Shown here piece after piece: positions 30,971-43,261 of a stretch of DNA of 64,000 nucleotides (within the stretch, counting starts at the first letter, position 1; each line of letters begins with the position of its first letter). Under the pieces are notes generated by a model. That model saw only the letters and a list, made by a program, of their open reading frames with translations, ran no database searches and had not been told where the DNA came from. Source of the stretch: Amphimedon queenslandica (Eukaryota; Porifera; Demospongiae; Haplosclerida; Niphatidae); contig NW_003546255.1 of the NCBI RefSeq assembly GCF_000090795.2, positions 124,352 through 188,351 of the forward strand, given 5' to 3'. Position numbers and translations under genes: made by a program.

Positions 30971-33900
30971 ATGGCAACAAACAGTAAGTGGTAGCTATTA
31001 TTACAGTAAGTAGATTTAGATGATAGAGTATATTGTGGTTGGAACATGAGATGAGTGGCCTTTGTGTAAACTTTTGTTGTGTAGATTTTTGATCATTTGA
31101 ATTTGGTATTATGGTTCAATCATGGTTGCATGGTTGGATCCAATCGTCATTGTAAAGGCAGAATTCTTAAGTGCATGTACACACTCATAGTCTGGTCCCT
31201 TTGTGATGAAGAGGTGGGACAAAACTAGCAGCACTTTCAGTATAATGCCATTTTGTCTACTGCCAAGAGTATTTTATTATTTTGTGGATTATCACCATCT
31301 CTTCCAAATTAGTGCATGCCATTGCAATTATTAGAGTGTTTTATTCACTCGTGTATAACTAATTATGCATAACTAAATATTCATATAAATGCACTTTATT
31401 GATTTAACTCACTATGGAGGAATGTGGTTTCTATTTAGTATGACTGTACATTAATATTGTATTATGCAGTCATTATTCATGTACAGTGTCATTATGTCTT
31501 TTGTGTAGATTCTGATGCAACTGTTCATGTGTCAACTGCAACTGTATCAATAGATCAATCAGCGGTAAGAGATCAATGTTATTAATAAAAGCTCTCATCG
31601 ACGTAAATTTATATTTCTATTTAAATGAATAGATCGATCAGTTGTCATCTCCAAAAGGATTGTCATTTCACGATGTGACGTACGAAGTGCCTCAGCGAAA
31701 GTTCTTCAAGAGACTTCCCAATAAGATAATACTGAAATCTGTGAGTGGCCTGATGAGTCCTGGCCTTAATGCTATAATGGGGCCTACTGGGAGTGGAAAA
31801 ACAAGGTTAGTATATTAGAGAGGAGGAAGATAGGGAGAGAGGGTGAAAGGGAGGGAGGCGGAGGGAAAGAGGAGAAAGGCAAGAGAGAAAGAGAGAGCTA
31901 GAGAAGAGCAAAAAATGACTGAGAGATTATAAGACAAGTTCACATGTTAATTTTTAAAAATTTTCTCATTGAAGATTAGCAGCTGTAAATACTTCAATAC
32001 TAACTGTCCCAGTGTCCCTGTATTAATAATACATTAATTAATTGTAGTTTGCTGGATATATTAGCTGGTCGCAAAGGAAAGAAAGGGATCAGTGGTCATG
32101 TGCTTATAAATGGAGAAGCTCAACCAGAAAACTTTAAATGTATCAGTGGCTATGTTGTACAAGTAAGTACTTTTAATTACTTACATTTTAGGAATTTTAC
32201 AATCACATAGGACGATGTTATTATGGGGACTTTGACTGTGAAAGAGAACTTGTTTTTCTCGGCCGCTCTCCGTTTGCCCACGTCCATTCCCTGGTCAGAG
32301 AAGAAAGAAAGGGTGGAGAAAGTTATAAAGCAGCTTGGGCTGACCAACTGTGCCAACACAAAGGTATTAATTTAATATCAATGCTATTGCATGAAAATCA
32401 AACTGTGCAATGTTACTATTAAAAATATTGGGCAATGCCCTTCCTGTTGAAGCTTATGTTGTGTAGAAAGTTTGAGCTGGTTCTAATCAAAATTGGATTT
32501 TTTATAAATTTTTCAAGTTGCTCTAAAATTGGATAAAAGTCCCTGTACTATAGTACATGTACATGGTCTTGGGCCAAATTTTGTCAAAATTGAAAAGGAG
32601 TGAATTCTCCATTTTAATAATCTTATCTGATGCATATACATGTACTTATGTTGTGTAGAAAGTTTGAGCTGGTTTCAATCAAATTTGGATTTTTTATGAA
32701 TTTTTAAAGTTACTCAAATCTTGTTGTCATAGGTGGGTAATAATTTCATAAGAGGAATTAGTGGAGGAGAGAGAAAGAGGACTAACATTGGTATGGAGCT
32801 CATAATAGAGCCACAGTTCCTCTTCCTTGATGAACCAACGACTGGTTTGGATGCATATACTGCTGTATCAGTTGTTAAACTCTTGAAAAAGTATGTTACT
32901 TACTGCTGTGCTTTCTGATTAAAATACTTTGGGTGACCAAAATAATTTATTTTTTAGCATATGCACTGATAATGATCGTGTGGTGATAATGTCTATACAT
33001 CAGCCTCGATACTCCATTTTCAAATTATTTGATAGTCTGACACTGTTATCTCAAGGGGATCTTGTATATTACGGCCCAAATCATCAAGCACTTGGTCATT
33101 TCACTAGAATAGGCAAGTAGTACATACTGTGTACTTAGTAGATGTACATCTCACCAATTGCAATTCATGATGAAAGAATTTAATACTTAATGTATATTTA
33201 TGTAATAATAAATGAAAACCTATTGCAACCTTTTTTGATTGAAGTTTGTGCTCCTTCATTTTATCCTTCCTATGTTTTGATTGAACAGGATTTGAGTGTG
33301 AGGCTCACAATAATCCAGCAGACTTTATGCTAGATGTCATTAACCTTTGTGAGGAGAAGCAGGCAGACATTGAAGGTATGCAGTAAATCAACTTAATAAT
33401 AGTTTGAATCATGTGTGTAATGAATGCAGAAGGAGGAAATGATGATTCAAATAACTTAAGAGCTCGTTATACTTCATCTCACTTGGGAGAGAGTGCAGCA
33501 AAGAAGACACAAGAATTGCTCCAGCAATACAGGAATAAGGAAAATCATAAAACTGTCACGTCATACAAATACGCTACTAATGTCCTGTGGCAGGTCAGTC
33601 ATGGAAATTAAAATGCACATGGTCTATCTACTAGGCATTAGGCATTGATTCTTAGTATAAACAGATAATCTACTCTATTTCTATTTCTTATTTGAATAGC
33701 TAATGGTCATGATTGCAAGATCAACTCTTAACATTGTTAGAAACCCACGCCTATCAATGCTGCAGGTATAGAGAACTTGCATTATTAGTATGATAATTAT
33801 TATTTATATGACTTCAGCTAATTGTGATGATTGTTTTTGGACTGGTTATTGGTTTGCTCTTCTTCCAATTAGACACAGGCCCAAATGGCTTCCAAGACAG

Positions 33901-34933
33901 GTATGTGTATTGAATTTTAAATGAAAAAAATTAAAATTAATTATTATTGTATTATTTTTTATAATTTTAGATTAGGAGCAATATTCTTTATGGTAATGAA
34001 CCAAATCTTTATCAATATTAATGCTGTGGAGCTCTTCATATCACAGAAGCCACTGTTCATGTTAGTAAACACGATAATTCTTAAACTCTATTCGTGTATT
34101 TCTTCATCATAGTCATGAGAATGCTGGAGGATTCTATCGTGTTTCTGTCTATTTCCTATCAAAGTACACGTGTGACATTATCCCATTGAGGGTAATACCA
34201 TTGATTGTCTACTCACTCATTGCTTACTTCATGATTGGTATGTGCTATAAGAAAGATGTAATTTTATTCTTGTGATTTTAGGGTTCCAAGTTGATGTTGC
34301 CAAGTTCTTTATATTCTTCTTCACTCTTTTCCTGACATCTCTGGGTGCTTCTTCTATTGCTTTTTTCTTTAGTGGCCTAGTTAATGTCACTAGCATTGCC
34401 ATATTGCTCATTGCAATGTCTTTCATCATTCAAATGGTATACACCACATAGCATAATAATATTGATTTTACACTTGAATCTTGAGAGTGGCATAAACGAA
34501 GGTTTTGTTTTTATTCTCTTGCACAGTTGTTCAGTGGGTTCTTGATTGCTCTTGACTCTCTCCCTTCTTGGATTAGCTGGTGCCAATATCTATCCATATT
34601 TAGATATGCAATTGAGGTAAGCACAAAGCAACTGAGATGTCTGCAGCTAACTTGTTGTGTATATAGGCTCTCTCTGTCAATGAAGCTGATGGGCTAGTGT
34701 TTACTGAGATGGTGTAAGTTACTGTGCCGTTGTATAAGAAACATTATAGTTTTGTTTTTAGTGATAATAATGGTACTATTATCGAAGTGTCAAGAGAAGG
34801 TTCTGCATTACTTGAGGTTCGTGGGTTCAATCCTGACTGGCTGTACTATGACTGGATTGGTATAGCAATGTACAGTGTTATTTTTACTACACTGGCCTAC
34901 ATAGCATTGAGGCTAATCAAGAAAGAAAAATAA
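30971..34933 (+). CDS. ABCG2-like ABC half-transporter
   Basis: Seventeen exons, in frame: 30971-30983, 31509-31564, 31633-31805, 32048-32162, 32211-32363, 32733-32890, 32958-33112, 33289-33375, 33430-33593, 33700-33765, 33818-33900, 33971-34060, 34113-34237, 34282-34436, 34527-34616, 34667-34713 and 34762-34933. The N-terminal nucleotide-binding domain shows Walker [10 protein letters not shown] (split by intron 3), the [16 protein letters not shown] signature and Walker [12 protein letters not shown], then [19 protein letters not shown], nearly identical to human ABCG2. Six membrane segments follow ([16 protein letters not shown] through the last, [16 protein letters not shown]). ABCG2-type half transporters dimerise and export xenobiotics, urate or porphyrins at the plasma membrane. 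Intron 7 uses a GC donor (AG|gcaagt at 33113), needed to keep frame. A paralogous ABCG is possible; hence no symbol. Confidence 0.88.
32405..32720 (+). repeat. Subfamily B repeat units in ABCG2-like intron 5
   Basis: Two units marked by gtagaaagtttgagctgg at 32463 and 32655, with ccctgtactatagtacatg between them. The words aaaaggagtgaattctcc and caaatttggattttttatga match the B units of the AP1G1 intron. They occupy most of the intron before the exon that encodes the ABC signature. Orientation is the same as the gene. Confidence 0.88.
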
Positions 34934-35098
34934 CTATAAACAAAGTTATAATGATAGATTAATGCCAAGTATGTTCTAGCATAAATATTTCAGCTGTTAT
35001 TGTTAACTATTATTAATCAAAAGTGCATGCACGTAATGGAAGATGCCAAAAAATTATGAAGTTTGATGATCACTTTGTAACTTGAATTTTTTTGATGA

Positions 35099-35896
35099 TC
35101 ACTTTGACTTTCTTGATGGTAGTACTCCAATAGCATCACTCAATGCCTCAGATTTGCACAATTTCTTTTTAAAATCTTGATTGTGTCTGGATACTTCTTC
35201 CTCTTCCAAGCTCTGTAGTGCTTGCTCTATCACTGACAAAGGAGGGACAGGTATCTTTTTTTCAGCCAACTCCTGGTGATAGGATTTGACTGATTGCATC
35301 AATGAATCTTTAGTATGGCTTGTTTCTTTAATGCTGCAGTCTGTAGTAGCATCTCCTCTTTCCCCTTCCACTGCTATTTCTGCAGGTAATATTACAACAG
35401 GTCCTAGTGATGGAGTCAAAGCTGCAGTCATGCATCCACTCAAGAACTCTTGATAATAAAACAATATCTGTAGTGTATATAAGAAATCAACGAAGCTAGC
35501 AGAATCCTCATCTTCCTTGCAAGTGATTTTCATTGCTTCGTTTACAATGCTAACAGGAAAATCAGGGCAGAAAAGCTCCAGTAACTGGTGGTAGTGCTCT
35601 TCTTTCATTTCTCCTTGACTAACAGCTTCTCCCAGGTTCAAAATCCCACCCAATCCTAACCAGACTACTTTAATGAAGGATTGACGGTTGTGAGGTGTAG
35701 CAGTGATGTATGAGTAGGGGCGACACATGACATGGACTCCAGATTGTACTGATTTGAAATACTGAAGCAGATACGAAATTGGCTGATTCTTATCTTCCCA
35801 GTCCTTTCTTCCATTGTTGCAGGTGCTAGCATGAAGTATCTGAGCCGTGGCGTCTTGAACATACACGTCAAGATAGTGCTCCTTCCAATACTCCAT
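35099..35896 (-). CDS. CSTPP1: CSTPP1 (C11orf49-like) tubulin polyglutamylase complex regulator
   Basis: Intronless, 265 residues from the ATG at 35894-35896 (MEYWKEHYLDVYVQDA). The frame is open further upstream but without an ATG. YLLQYFKSVQSGVH, TATPHNRQSFIKVVW, YHQLLELFCPDFPVSI and LQILFYYQEFL closely parallel human C11orf49/CSTPP1 (EYFNSVCQGTH, QATPHNRVSFLRAFW, YHCLLQLLCPDFPLEL, FQIQFYYSEFL). The human protein sits at centriolar satellites and regulates the TTLL1-containing polyglutamylase complex acting on ciliary and cytoplasmic tubulin. The C-terminal third is shorter than in human. It is head-to-head with the dehydrogenase gene, with starts 107 bp apart, so they probably share a promoter. 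Confidence 0.85.
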   Translation of the reverse strand: MEYWKEHYLDVYVQDATAQILHASTCNNGRKDWEDKNQPISYLLQYFKSVQSGVHVMCRPYSYITATPHNRQSFIKVVWLGLGGILNLGEAVSQGEMKEEHYHQLLELFCPDFPVSIVNEAMKITCKEDEDSASFVDFLYTLQILFYYQEFLSGCMTAALTPSLGPVVILPAEIAVEGERGDATTDCSIKETSHTKDSLMQSVKSYHQELAEKKIPVPPLSVIEQALQSLEEEEVSRHNQDFKKKLCKSEALSDAIGVLPSRKSK

Positions 35897-36003
35897 GTTG
35901 ACTGGGTGGGGCTGATTCTCCGTATACTCCAACCACGTGAACGCATGTGACCAGGTTTATTAATCAACATGCCCTGCCTATTAATAAACTAGAAAAGAAG
36001 AAA

Positions 36004-37725
36004 ATGAGCAAATTGAAGGTTTTATGTCTCAACTCTTTGACTGATGGGCCTGCCCTGTCTCTTTCTGGAAGTAAAGCAATGTTAGCAGCTTTGACAAATT
36101 TACTAAGAGGCAAAGGACTGCTAGAGAGAGTAGATCTTGGGAATTGCAACGTTAAAGAACTTAGTTCTGATGATGGTCAGTCTATATTAATTTTTTTTCT
36201 CATTTATACTTTTATTTTATTTAGATTTTAAGAAGAGAATGATGAATGCAGACGTTGTTATAGCCCATCCAGATGTCTTTCAGTATTGTCCTTCTGTCCT
36301 ATTCAGCTCTGAGCTATCTCTTAAATTATTGCAAATTATTTATGCTGGATGCAATCAGCTCTTAAAAGCTCTTGCTGATAACAACGCAGTTAGTGTGTTT
36401 GTATCTATTGTTGAAAATATGCTTGATAAATTTTACTTGATCTTGTGCCAGCAACTAGCGTGGGCGAGGACCCATGTCAGTGCAGTCAGTTGGCAACTTG
36501 GCATTCTATCTCGTTTACAATCTAAAAAATTACCAACTTCCTGTTCTTGTTGACACCTCAGAGGTGCAAACAAGGTGTCAGAAACAACTTGTAATTTAGA
36601 GTTTTTAAAATTTTAACATTCATTTTACTTAATTTATTTTTGCTGTATTTTAGACTCTTCCCTATCCTGTTGCACGAATGGGTGGTAGTTTTGGTCCTCA
36701 TATGGCTGAATATGTCGTTGGTCAAGTTATCGGTTTTGAACGTCACTTTCCAAAAATTATAGGAAAACAAATAGCAGATAGGGACAATCTATGGTCAGCC
36801 ATTACTATGCAAAAATTTTAAAAATATATTCTTCTATAGGAATATTAGAGATCTTGGCTATCGTAGACTACGAGATCTTACAATAGGAATACTGGGTCTT
36901 GGTGATATAGGGCGGGAAAGTGAGCAGAGAATTTTATCTATTTTATTCTTCTAGCCATTATTTGTTATGGTAGTTGCTAAGTACTGCAAATTTCTTGGCA
37001 TGACAGTTTGGGGTATGACTAGGACACCAGTACCAAAGGAAAAGAGGCTATCCTGTGTAGATCAATACAGGTAAAGCAATAAATGAATGCTGTTGCTATT
37101 ATTTGTTGAATTAAACTCTCTCTTTCTCAAGGCAATTAGGGGAGCTGGAGGAATTACTGTCTGCCTCTGATTATGTTTGCAATGTCCTTCCTAGTACACC
37201 AGAAACTGCTGGACTGCTTGATAAAGATGGATTCAAGTCTTGTGCTGAAAAGGTACGCGATTTTTTCATCATAATAATAAACTGTATTGTACGATAGAAG
37301 CCTGTATTCATTAACATTGGAAGAGGTGACATTGTAAAGGAGAGTACAATAGTAGAAGCAATCAAGTATGTTAACAAAATGCATCTACAAATGAAGTCGT
37401 CATTATTTAGGAACAAGTGGCTCAGTGGAGCAGCTTTGGATGTGTTTAATGAGGAGCCACTACCACTTACCAGTGAATTGTGGGGACTGGATAATGTAAG
37501 ACACAAATAGCACCTAATGCTTGTACTATTATTCCAATAGGTTGTTATTACTCCGCATATGGCAGCTCTTACTATGACAGATGAGGTTATTAACTATCAA
37601 TAAAACACTGTTAATCAATGCATTGGTTTATTTTATAGTTGGCCGAGCTAGTGTGCGAACAGATTGAGCGGTGTTTGTCCGGAAAACCGTTACTCTATAT
37701 GATTGATGTTAAAAGAGGCTACTAA
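36004..37725 (+). CDS. D-2-hydroxyacid dehydrogenase, glyoxylate/hydroxypyruvate-reductase type
   Basis: Ten exons: 36004-36175, 36225-36388, 36654-36793, 36840-36919, 36974-37070, 37132-37252, 37298-37365, 37411-37495, 37541-37585 and 37639-37725. Together about 350 residues. MGGSFGPHMAEYVVG is the conserved substrate-domain segment. GILGLGDIGRE is the NAD(P) GxGxxG fold. NIGRGDIV supplies the catalytic-Arg region, DVFNEEPLP the Glu, and TPHMAA the catalytic His. The C-terminus DVKRGY is characteristic of the GhrA-like subgroup (KRGY/KGY). These enzymes reduce glyoxylate, hydroxypyruvate or other 2-oxoacids with NAD(P)H in the cytosol. Intron 2 is open for 54 codons past its donor, so retained-intron models would look plausible but lose the dehydrogenase core. 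Confidence 0.85.
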
Positions 37726-37892
37726 CTGATTTACTGAAGAAATTAGATATTTGAATTTTAAACTTTAAAGCAGCTGAGTTCAGTTACATGTATATATAGT
37801 TTGATTTTGTTTCATGATATAGTAACTTAAGTTTATGGTAAAGATTTGCTCCATTATAGCTTATGTAGATTAATTATTGTTGATGTGAGGTC

Positions 37893-40800
37893 TCAATCAC
37901 AAAGGAAGAAAGTGACCAATTGTCCTTTCCCCTTGACATTCACAGTTCCACGAAATTCAAAATTATAACCCAATTCCAGATTCTGGAGTATATTCTTAGT
38001 CTCCAGCACAAGCTATTAAAAAATTTAAGTTGATATATTAGTAATAAATAGATGTACTTGTGTTTTCCCAGTTATTCCAGTGCTTTCCATCCTACTAGCA
38101 AGATTAACTGTGTCGCCCCATATGTCATACTGTGGCTTTTTTGCACCAATAACTCCAGCAACAAGGGGGCCATGACTGATACCTACACACATGCCATACA
38201 AAGACTCATCACTATAGCCTTTATATGAATACCAATTCGCAATTCAAAATTAGTGAATGACTCCAGATTGAGCAAACGAAGGCTCTCCTTCAACGCAAAA
38301 GAGAACTGAACCAAAACTCCAAGGTGATTCCAACCCTTTCTATTGTCCTATTGTTAGAGTTACAATACTATAGATATATGTGGATGTCTGCTGCCATATC
38401 TCACATGCAAGCCAGATGCTATCATGTACGTGCTACCGATTGTCTTTATTTTTTCCAAGCATGAGAAACGCTCCTCTGTCAAGAGTTGGTCAAAATCTGC
38501 AAGGCTTGTGATCATTGAAGTTCACTCATTATCTGTTTACCTGAAAAAATCTCGTTCAGAAGACGAAGGCACTCAAGTCCATGATTATTCACGGGAGATT
38601 CATCATAGTAGGAAGAAAAACCTGGAATGGCAACAAACATCACGCCTGCCCTCTGATGACACTGGTAGTAGAGGTCCTATAACACATATTGTAGCTCATA
38701 TAGTGCATGTCAATGAATGCACGTACCATTTGGCTGATTTCTGGGTCAAGAAAATGATGCACAACGTGATTAGGCAGTATGCTTGACAGCAAGACACAGT
38801 TATTGGATTTTACTAATGCTATTGTCCTCTGGTTCTCAATAATCTATTAAATTATAATTATAATACTAGTACATAACAGTATACATGTACCTCGAGATTT
38901 TGAAGGAAAATGATATGCTTAGCACATTGATACTGCAACAAATAATATAACTGAATTAATAATGCATGTCACTCTAACCTGCCAAACTACTATCATTCCA
39001 AATATGGCCATAAAAGCAACTGTGACTTCAAAGTAGACCTTCTCACTAAAAAATTTGGCCCTAATATTAAAAGAAAATTAAAGTGAACGCCTTCATTTCT
39101 CCTTTTTTATACTTACAAAGCGTTATTCTGGAAGAGGGTGTAGTAGCGAAGAAATAAAGTGTCAAAAAACATAGCAGGCATCAGAACGAATGTGTGGAAC
39201 AAAGTGCAGATGGTAATCAATAATTTTCCAAGAAAAGGAAGGTCAGAAATTGGCAGCACATTATAGAGAGTGAGCACAGAAAGTAACACAAGATAATACT
39301 ATTAAATACTAATTTGATCCTGTTGACAATCACATAGGGCTTACTCCTGCAAAATCACACCTTGCACTTTGAGTGTTGAACCCATCATAGGGCATCAGGA
39401 AGCTTGGATTAGGCTCACACTCAACCTGTACAGAAATACAATAGCAAATCACTTTCCTTCTCTCTTTCTCCATTTACCAGTCCTATTGTTAAAGAAATCA
39501 GAGCTACTAGCCACATCATCATAAATAGGTAATATCGACAAATACGATTGCACTTCAAAGTTTGAACAAATTTGCTCAAAAAAACATTTCGCAGCTTCTA
39601 TAGAGTATAAAAGAGGATTGACTGTAAGTCTATGCAATGAACTGCAGCATCTTACAGCAAAGAATAGCTGAGTAAGGACAACCGTTGTTAGTAGAGTAGC
39701 CATGACTATTGCAGTAATGTTGAAGAAAAGAAAGAAAGGGCGGCTGCAATGATCATTATATTATAACAAAAAATTATAATGCGAACCTACTTTTTTGGCA
39801 ATAGGATCAATTGTACCACAAAATTTAACAGAAGCATCACATTCATTGACACACAGTAGCATGGAAGGCATTCAAATTCTGCTCTGACATACTACAAACC
39901 AATAAACTAACTCAAAAAGAAAGCCCATACCATAGCTTCGTGCTCTTTCTTCTTAAATTTCAAAATGTAGCGATGCACAAACTTCTTCCACAGCCTAATA
40001 ATTAATAATTTAATAATAACAAATTACATGTTTATATTGAATATGCACTCACTTCTGGCAATGCTCTTTGGTTACTACCTTCCTTAAGTGCTCTAGGAAC
40101 TTTGATCCATCACCAGCTAAGAACCTTTTAGAGATACAGTAGTATATTATTATTATTAATGACTGCTGAAATTGACCTACCTTGAGATGCTATCATTTTC
40201 GGACAGCCTCTATACATTTTGTAAAAGAATAATTATATAAAACACATTATCATTTACAGTTATTCCAAGTGTCTTTATTATATCAGAGATACCAAACATC
40301 CTCCTTTCCTGAAAGCTTCCAGTCAATACATCCTTTGTTTTACCTGGGTGAACTTTTCTATGACGTCTCAAGACCTTTTTTGGCTTCGTAGGATTTGATT
40401 TACGCCCTTCTATGCTGCCTTTACCTACATATTATTTACTAATAATCAATGAGTAGCTGTTAGCATTACTAATAGGACTGGTATCCGAGTTGATGCTGGC
40501 TGCTTGTAAGGTAGTAGGTAACTACAATAAGATACACACATAGATACATGCAATTGTCAGCTCTTACTTTGTCTTGAGCTTGATCAGCAATAAAATAAGT
40601 TCTCATTCCATCAACCAAAGGGCCACTTTCCACGCCATATCGACCTTTTAATTCTTTGTAAGTTTTGTCGCTGATATGCACACGCCTAGCGCAAAAACAA
40701 CAACAATAATAAACTGAAATATATTCTTCTTAATTGACCCTGGTTCCCCAGTAGACTCCATTTTATTAGCTGTATTCACGTCATTCGACCAAACATCAAA

Positions 40801-42323
40801 CTGCCACTTCTTCAATCCAATGATGCCAGAGAATACTGACCCAGTGTGAATCCCAACCCTCATGCTAATGTCATAAGACGTCTCACGACTCACAAGCCTG
40901 CATCATTAAAAAGAAGTACATGTATACATGCAGACAGAGCCCTCTATGGCATTACTTGATAACATTAATCATTTGAAGTCCCATTTCAACACAGTTCTGA
41001 GCATGATCCTTGTTTTTATCATTAAGCCCAGCAATGCAGTAATAGCAGTCACCCAGTATCTTTATACGCATGCACTTATTCAACTATACAATAATAGAAG
41101 AGAGTAAAGTAGTGCAAGAATGATATCAATAACTTCTGCTAGGCAGTCGAAACGTGCAAAGAGCTCATTCAGAGTCTGTACAAGAGTCTTAGCATCAAGC
41201 TTAGCAGAGAGTGCAGTGAATCCTTTAATGTCAGCAAATAAGATACTACACAAATGATCACAGTGCATGGTCAAACATCAATCCCTGATCCGAAAGGTAC
41301 CTGACATTTTCAGACCGAGTCATTTGGAGTTTTCTGAATTTCTCCAACGACTGGTCAGCTCCTTTAGTGGACAAGATTGTCTGAGCTGCTTTAGCAACGT
41401 CAGGTGGAAATACTGAATGAAGGAGTCTTTCCTATAAAATATAACAAGAGTGAAACTGTATTTAGAAATATCATATTCATGCATGCCTGTTTCGCTGCTT
41501 CTCTTTCAATGTCCAGTTGAGTCTTGACGCTGTTCTCAATCTTTTCAAAGGACATCCTTTTATGCTTGCTGATCAAGAAGTGAACAACAAAGCACAAGAA
41601 ACTAGCCGTTATCAATATTACATAGCCAGCAACAACCTGCAAAAAATGATATGAGAATAGTGTGACATAGCAAATTAGTGTATGCCTATATCATTAGCAT
41701 TATTAGCAGTTTATGGTATGGTTTCATGTGATAACTATCACCTCTTCATACTGGTACTTCATCCCAAGGCTAGTATAATTGGAGTAGCCAAATATGTACA
41801 GGACACAGACAGCAATTATTAAGAGGAACATCAGAAAGGTGCTGTTATGGAGACTTGCTGTGATGTTGACCAAAAAGGCAAGCGAGAAAAGCAATTCAAA
41901 CTCTATGGACTTTGAGTCAAAGACAATGAACAGCTCAAACAGCAAGAGTATGATGGAATCGAGAAAAAATACAGCTTTGTTGATCTTTTTGAATAATCCT
42001 CCGTTAAAAATTTTGAGGAGGATCAAGCCTAACTGAAAAATAACTGCAGCAATACCAAAGGCAATGAACTTGGGAGAGTACTCCAAGTTCCAGTTGAGGT
42101 GGGTAAAGGCCAGAAACATCTCATAGACAGCATTAGCAAGAAGCATCGAAATTATTTGACCCTCGTAGTTGGTGTAAAGGAATTCCTGATAAAGGTCCTT
42201 GCAGTATTCGAAACGAAACTTAAACAATAAGCCTGGGTTCCAGTTGACAATCATCACAAAGATTGTCCATATCTTCTTCAAAAGGGCAGCTGCACAGTCC
42301 TTAGTTAGTTGGAATCGAACCAT
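37893..42323 (-). CDS. Membrane adenylyl cyclase (two catalytic domains)
   Basis: About 25 exons on the minus strand from the ATG at 42321-42323 (MVRFQLTKD). First exons are 41742-42323, 41487-41636, 41301-41431, 41134-41245, 40956-41083, 40739-40897, 40568-40685, 40470-40521 and 40258-40424. Order: first membrane domain (exons 1-2); C1 with [10 protein letters not shown] (first metal Asp), [10 protein letters not shown] (second Asp) and [16 protein letters not shown]; a short C1b; second membrane domain (about 39900-38930); C2 with [24 protein letters not shown] and [22 protein letters not shown]2 has the adenine-selecting Lys and Asp and the transition-state Asn and Arg. This is a complete class III cyclase making cAMP at the plasma membrane under G-protein control. 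Isoform not assigned. The exon ending at 41487 appears to use a GC donor. Confidence 0.9.
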
Positions 42324-43031
42324 CTCCGAACCTCCTCGGTAGACTAAACTTACAAGTTTCAAACAACTGGTTTTATACGGATCACTATTGGATCAGATTT
42401 CTTTCATATCCAATATGGGCTTTGTTAATTATTGTTAATAATAATATGAAAGGAAAGGAGGGAAATAGCACTACCAGTAGGAATCAAGTGTCAAAAAGTG
42501 CTAATAATCATTAAAAGCACACGTGATCATTTCATTTATAGTTAGTTGTCTCAGTGTAGAATGTTATAATGTACATGCACATGAACATTGGTGGATCTTA
42601 TATTAAACTCACTCACATCCACATCATTTTTGATAATAGGAGGTATGGAACAAACCTAATGATGGAAGTAAGACAATACACATTGACAATGAGACTTTAT
42701 TAGAGAGAGATAGAGTGTAGCTAGGAGAGAGGTTAAGAAGGAAAGGGAGAGTAGAAAGAAAAAAAGAAACGAGAGAGAGAGAGAGAGGATCTTTGAAGCC
42801 CAAGGGCCAGGGTGATACCAGGTGAGATCTTTTGTCAGTTAAAATAAATAATAATAATAATAATAAATAGTAATAATAATAATAACAACAATACAAGTGT
42901 AGCCATGGTTTCAATTATTTTTTAACGGGCTGTTTCATTTTTTCAGCCTCAATATTATTGTTTTTTTTTCAATTCTTTCTTTTTTTAAATATCAGTCATT
43001 TTTTTCCATGGCTTTTGTTTCTCTTTCGTCA

Positions 43032-43089
<58 letters not shown>

Positions 43090-43261
43090 GCATAATATTA
43101 ATGATTAATACTAGTAGAGTCATTGTGCACAGAAATTAATAATAATAATAATTAATAATAACATTATTGAGGGTATGAATCTAATTAAACAATTGTTGTG
43201 GTAGCACCGCCCACAATACTAATTAAATTTAGAATACCGTCCCTTTAAGAAGTGGGCATGG
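42324..43261. other. Intergenic region with microsatellites
   Basis: 938 bp between the adenylyl cyclase start and the RBM26/27 stop (both minus). It contains GA-rich patches (about 42700-42790), AAT/ATT tracts (42848-42900), and a long AAT run at 43033-43088. No exon is supported. The cyclase promoter should lie at 42330-42560. Confidence 0.6.
43033..43088. repeat. AAT microsatellite
   Basis: Uninterrupted aat repeat of about eighteen copies, in the intergenic region between the cyclase and RBM26/27 genes. Smaller aat runs lie nearby at 42850 and 43140. Confidence 0.9.

Noticed and set aside
35897-35932. Longer CSTPP1 N-terminus
   Set aside because: The upstream extension begins with TTG; the first ATG is at 35894-35896.
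36389-36553. Extension of dehydrogenase exon 2 (54 further codons)
   Set aside because: The conserved dehydrogenase sequence resumes in frame only if the intron starts at 36389; the extension shows no family similarity.
38424-38786. Plus-strand 120-aa frame
   Set aside because: It lies opposite the C2-domain exons of the adenylyl cyclase, which have diagnostic motifs; the plus frame has none.
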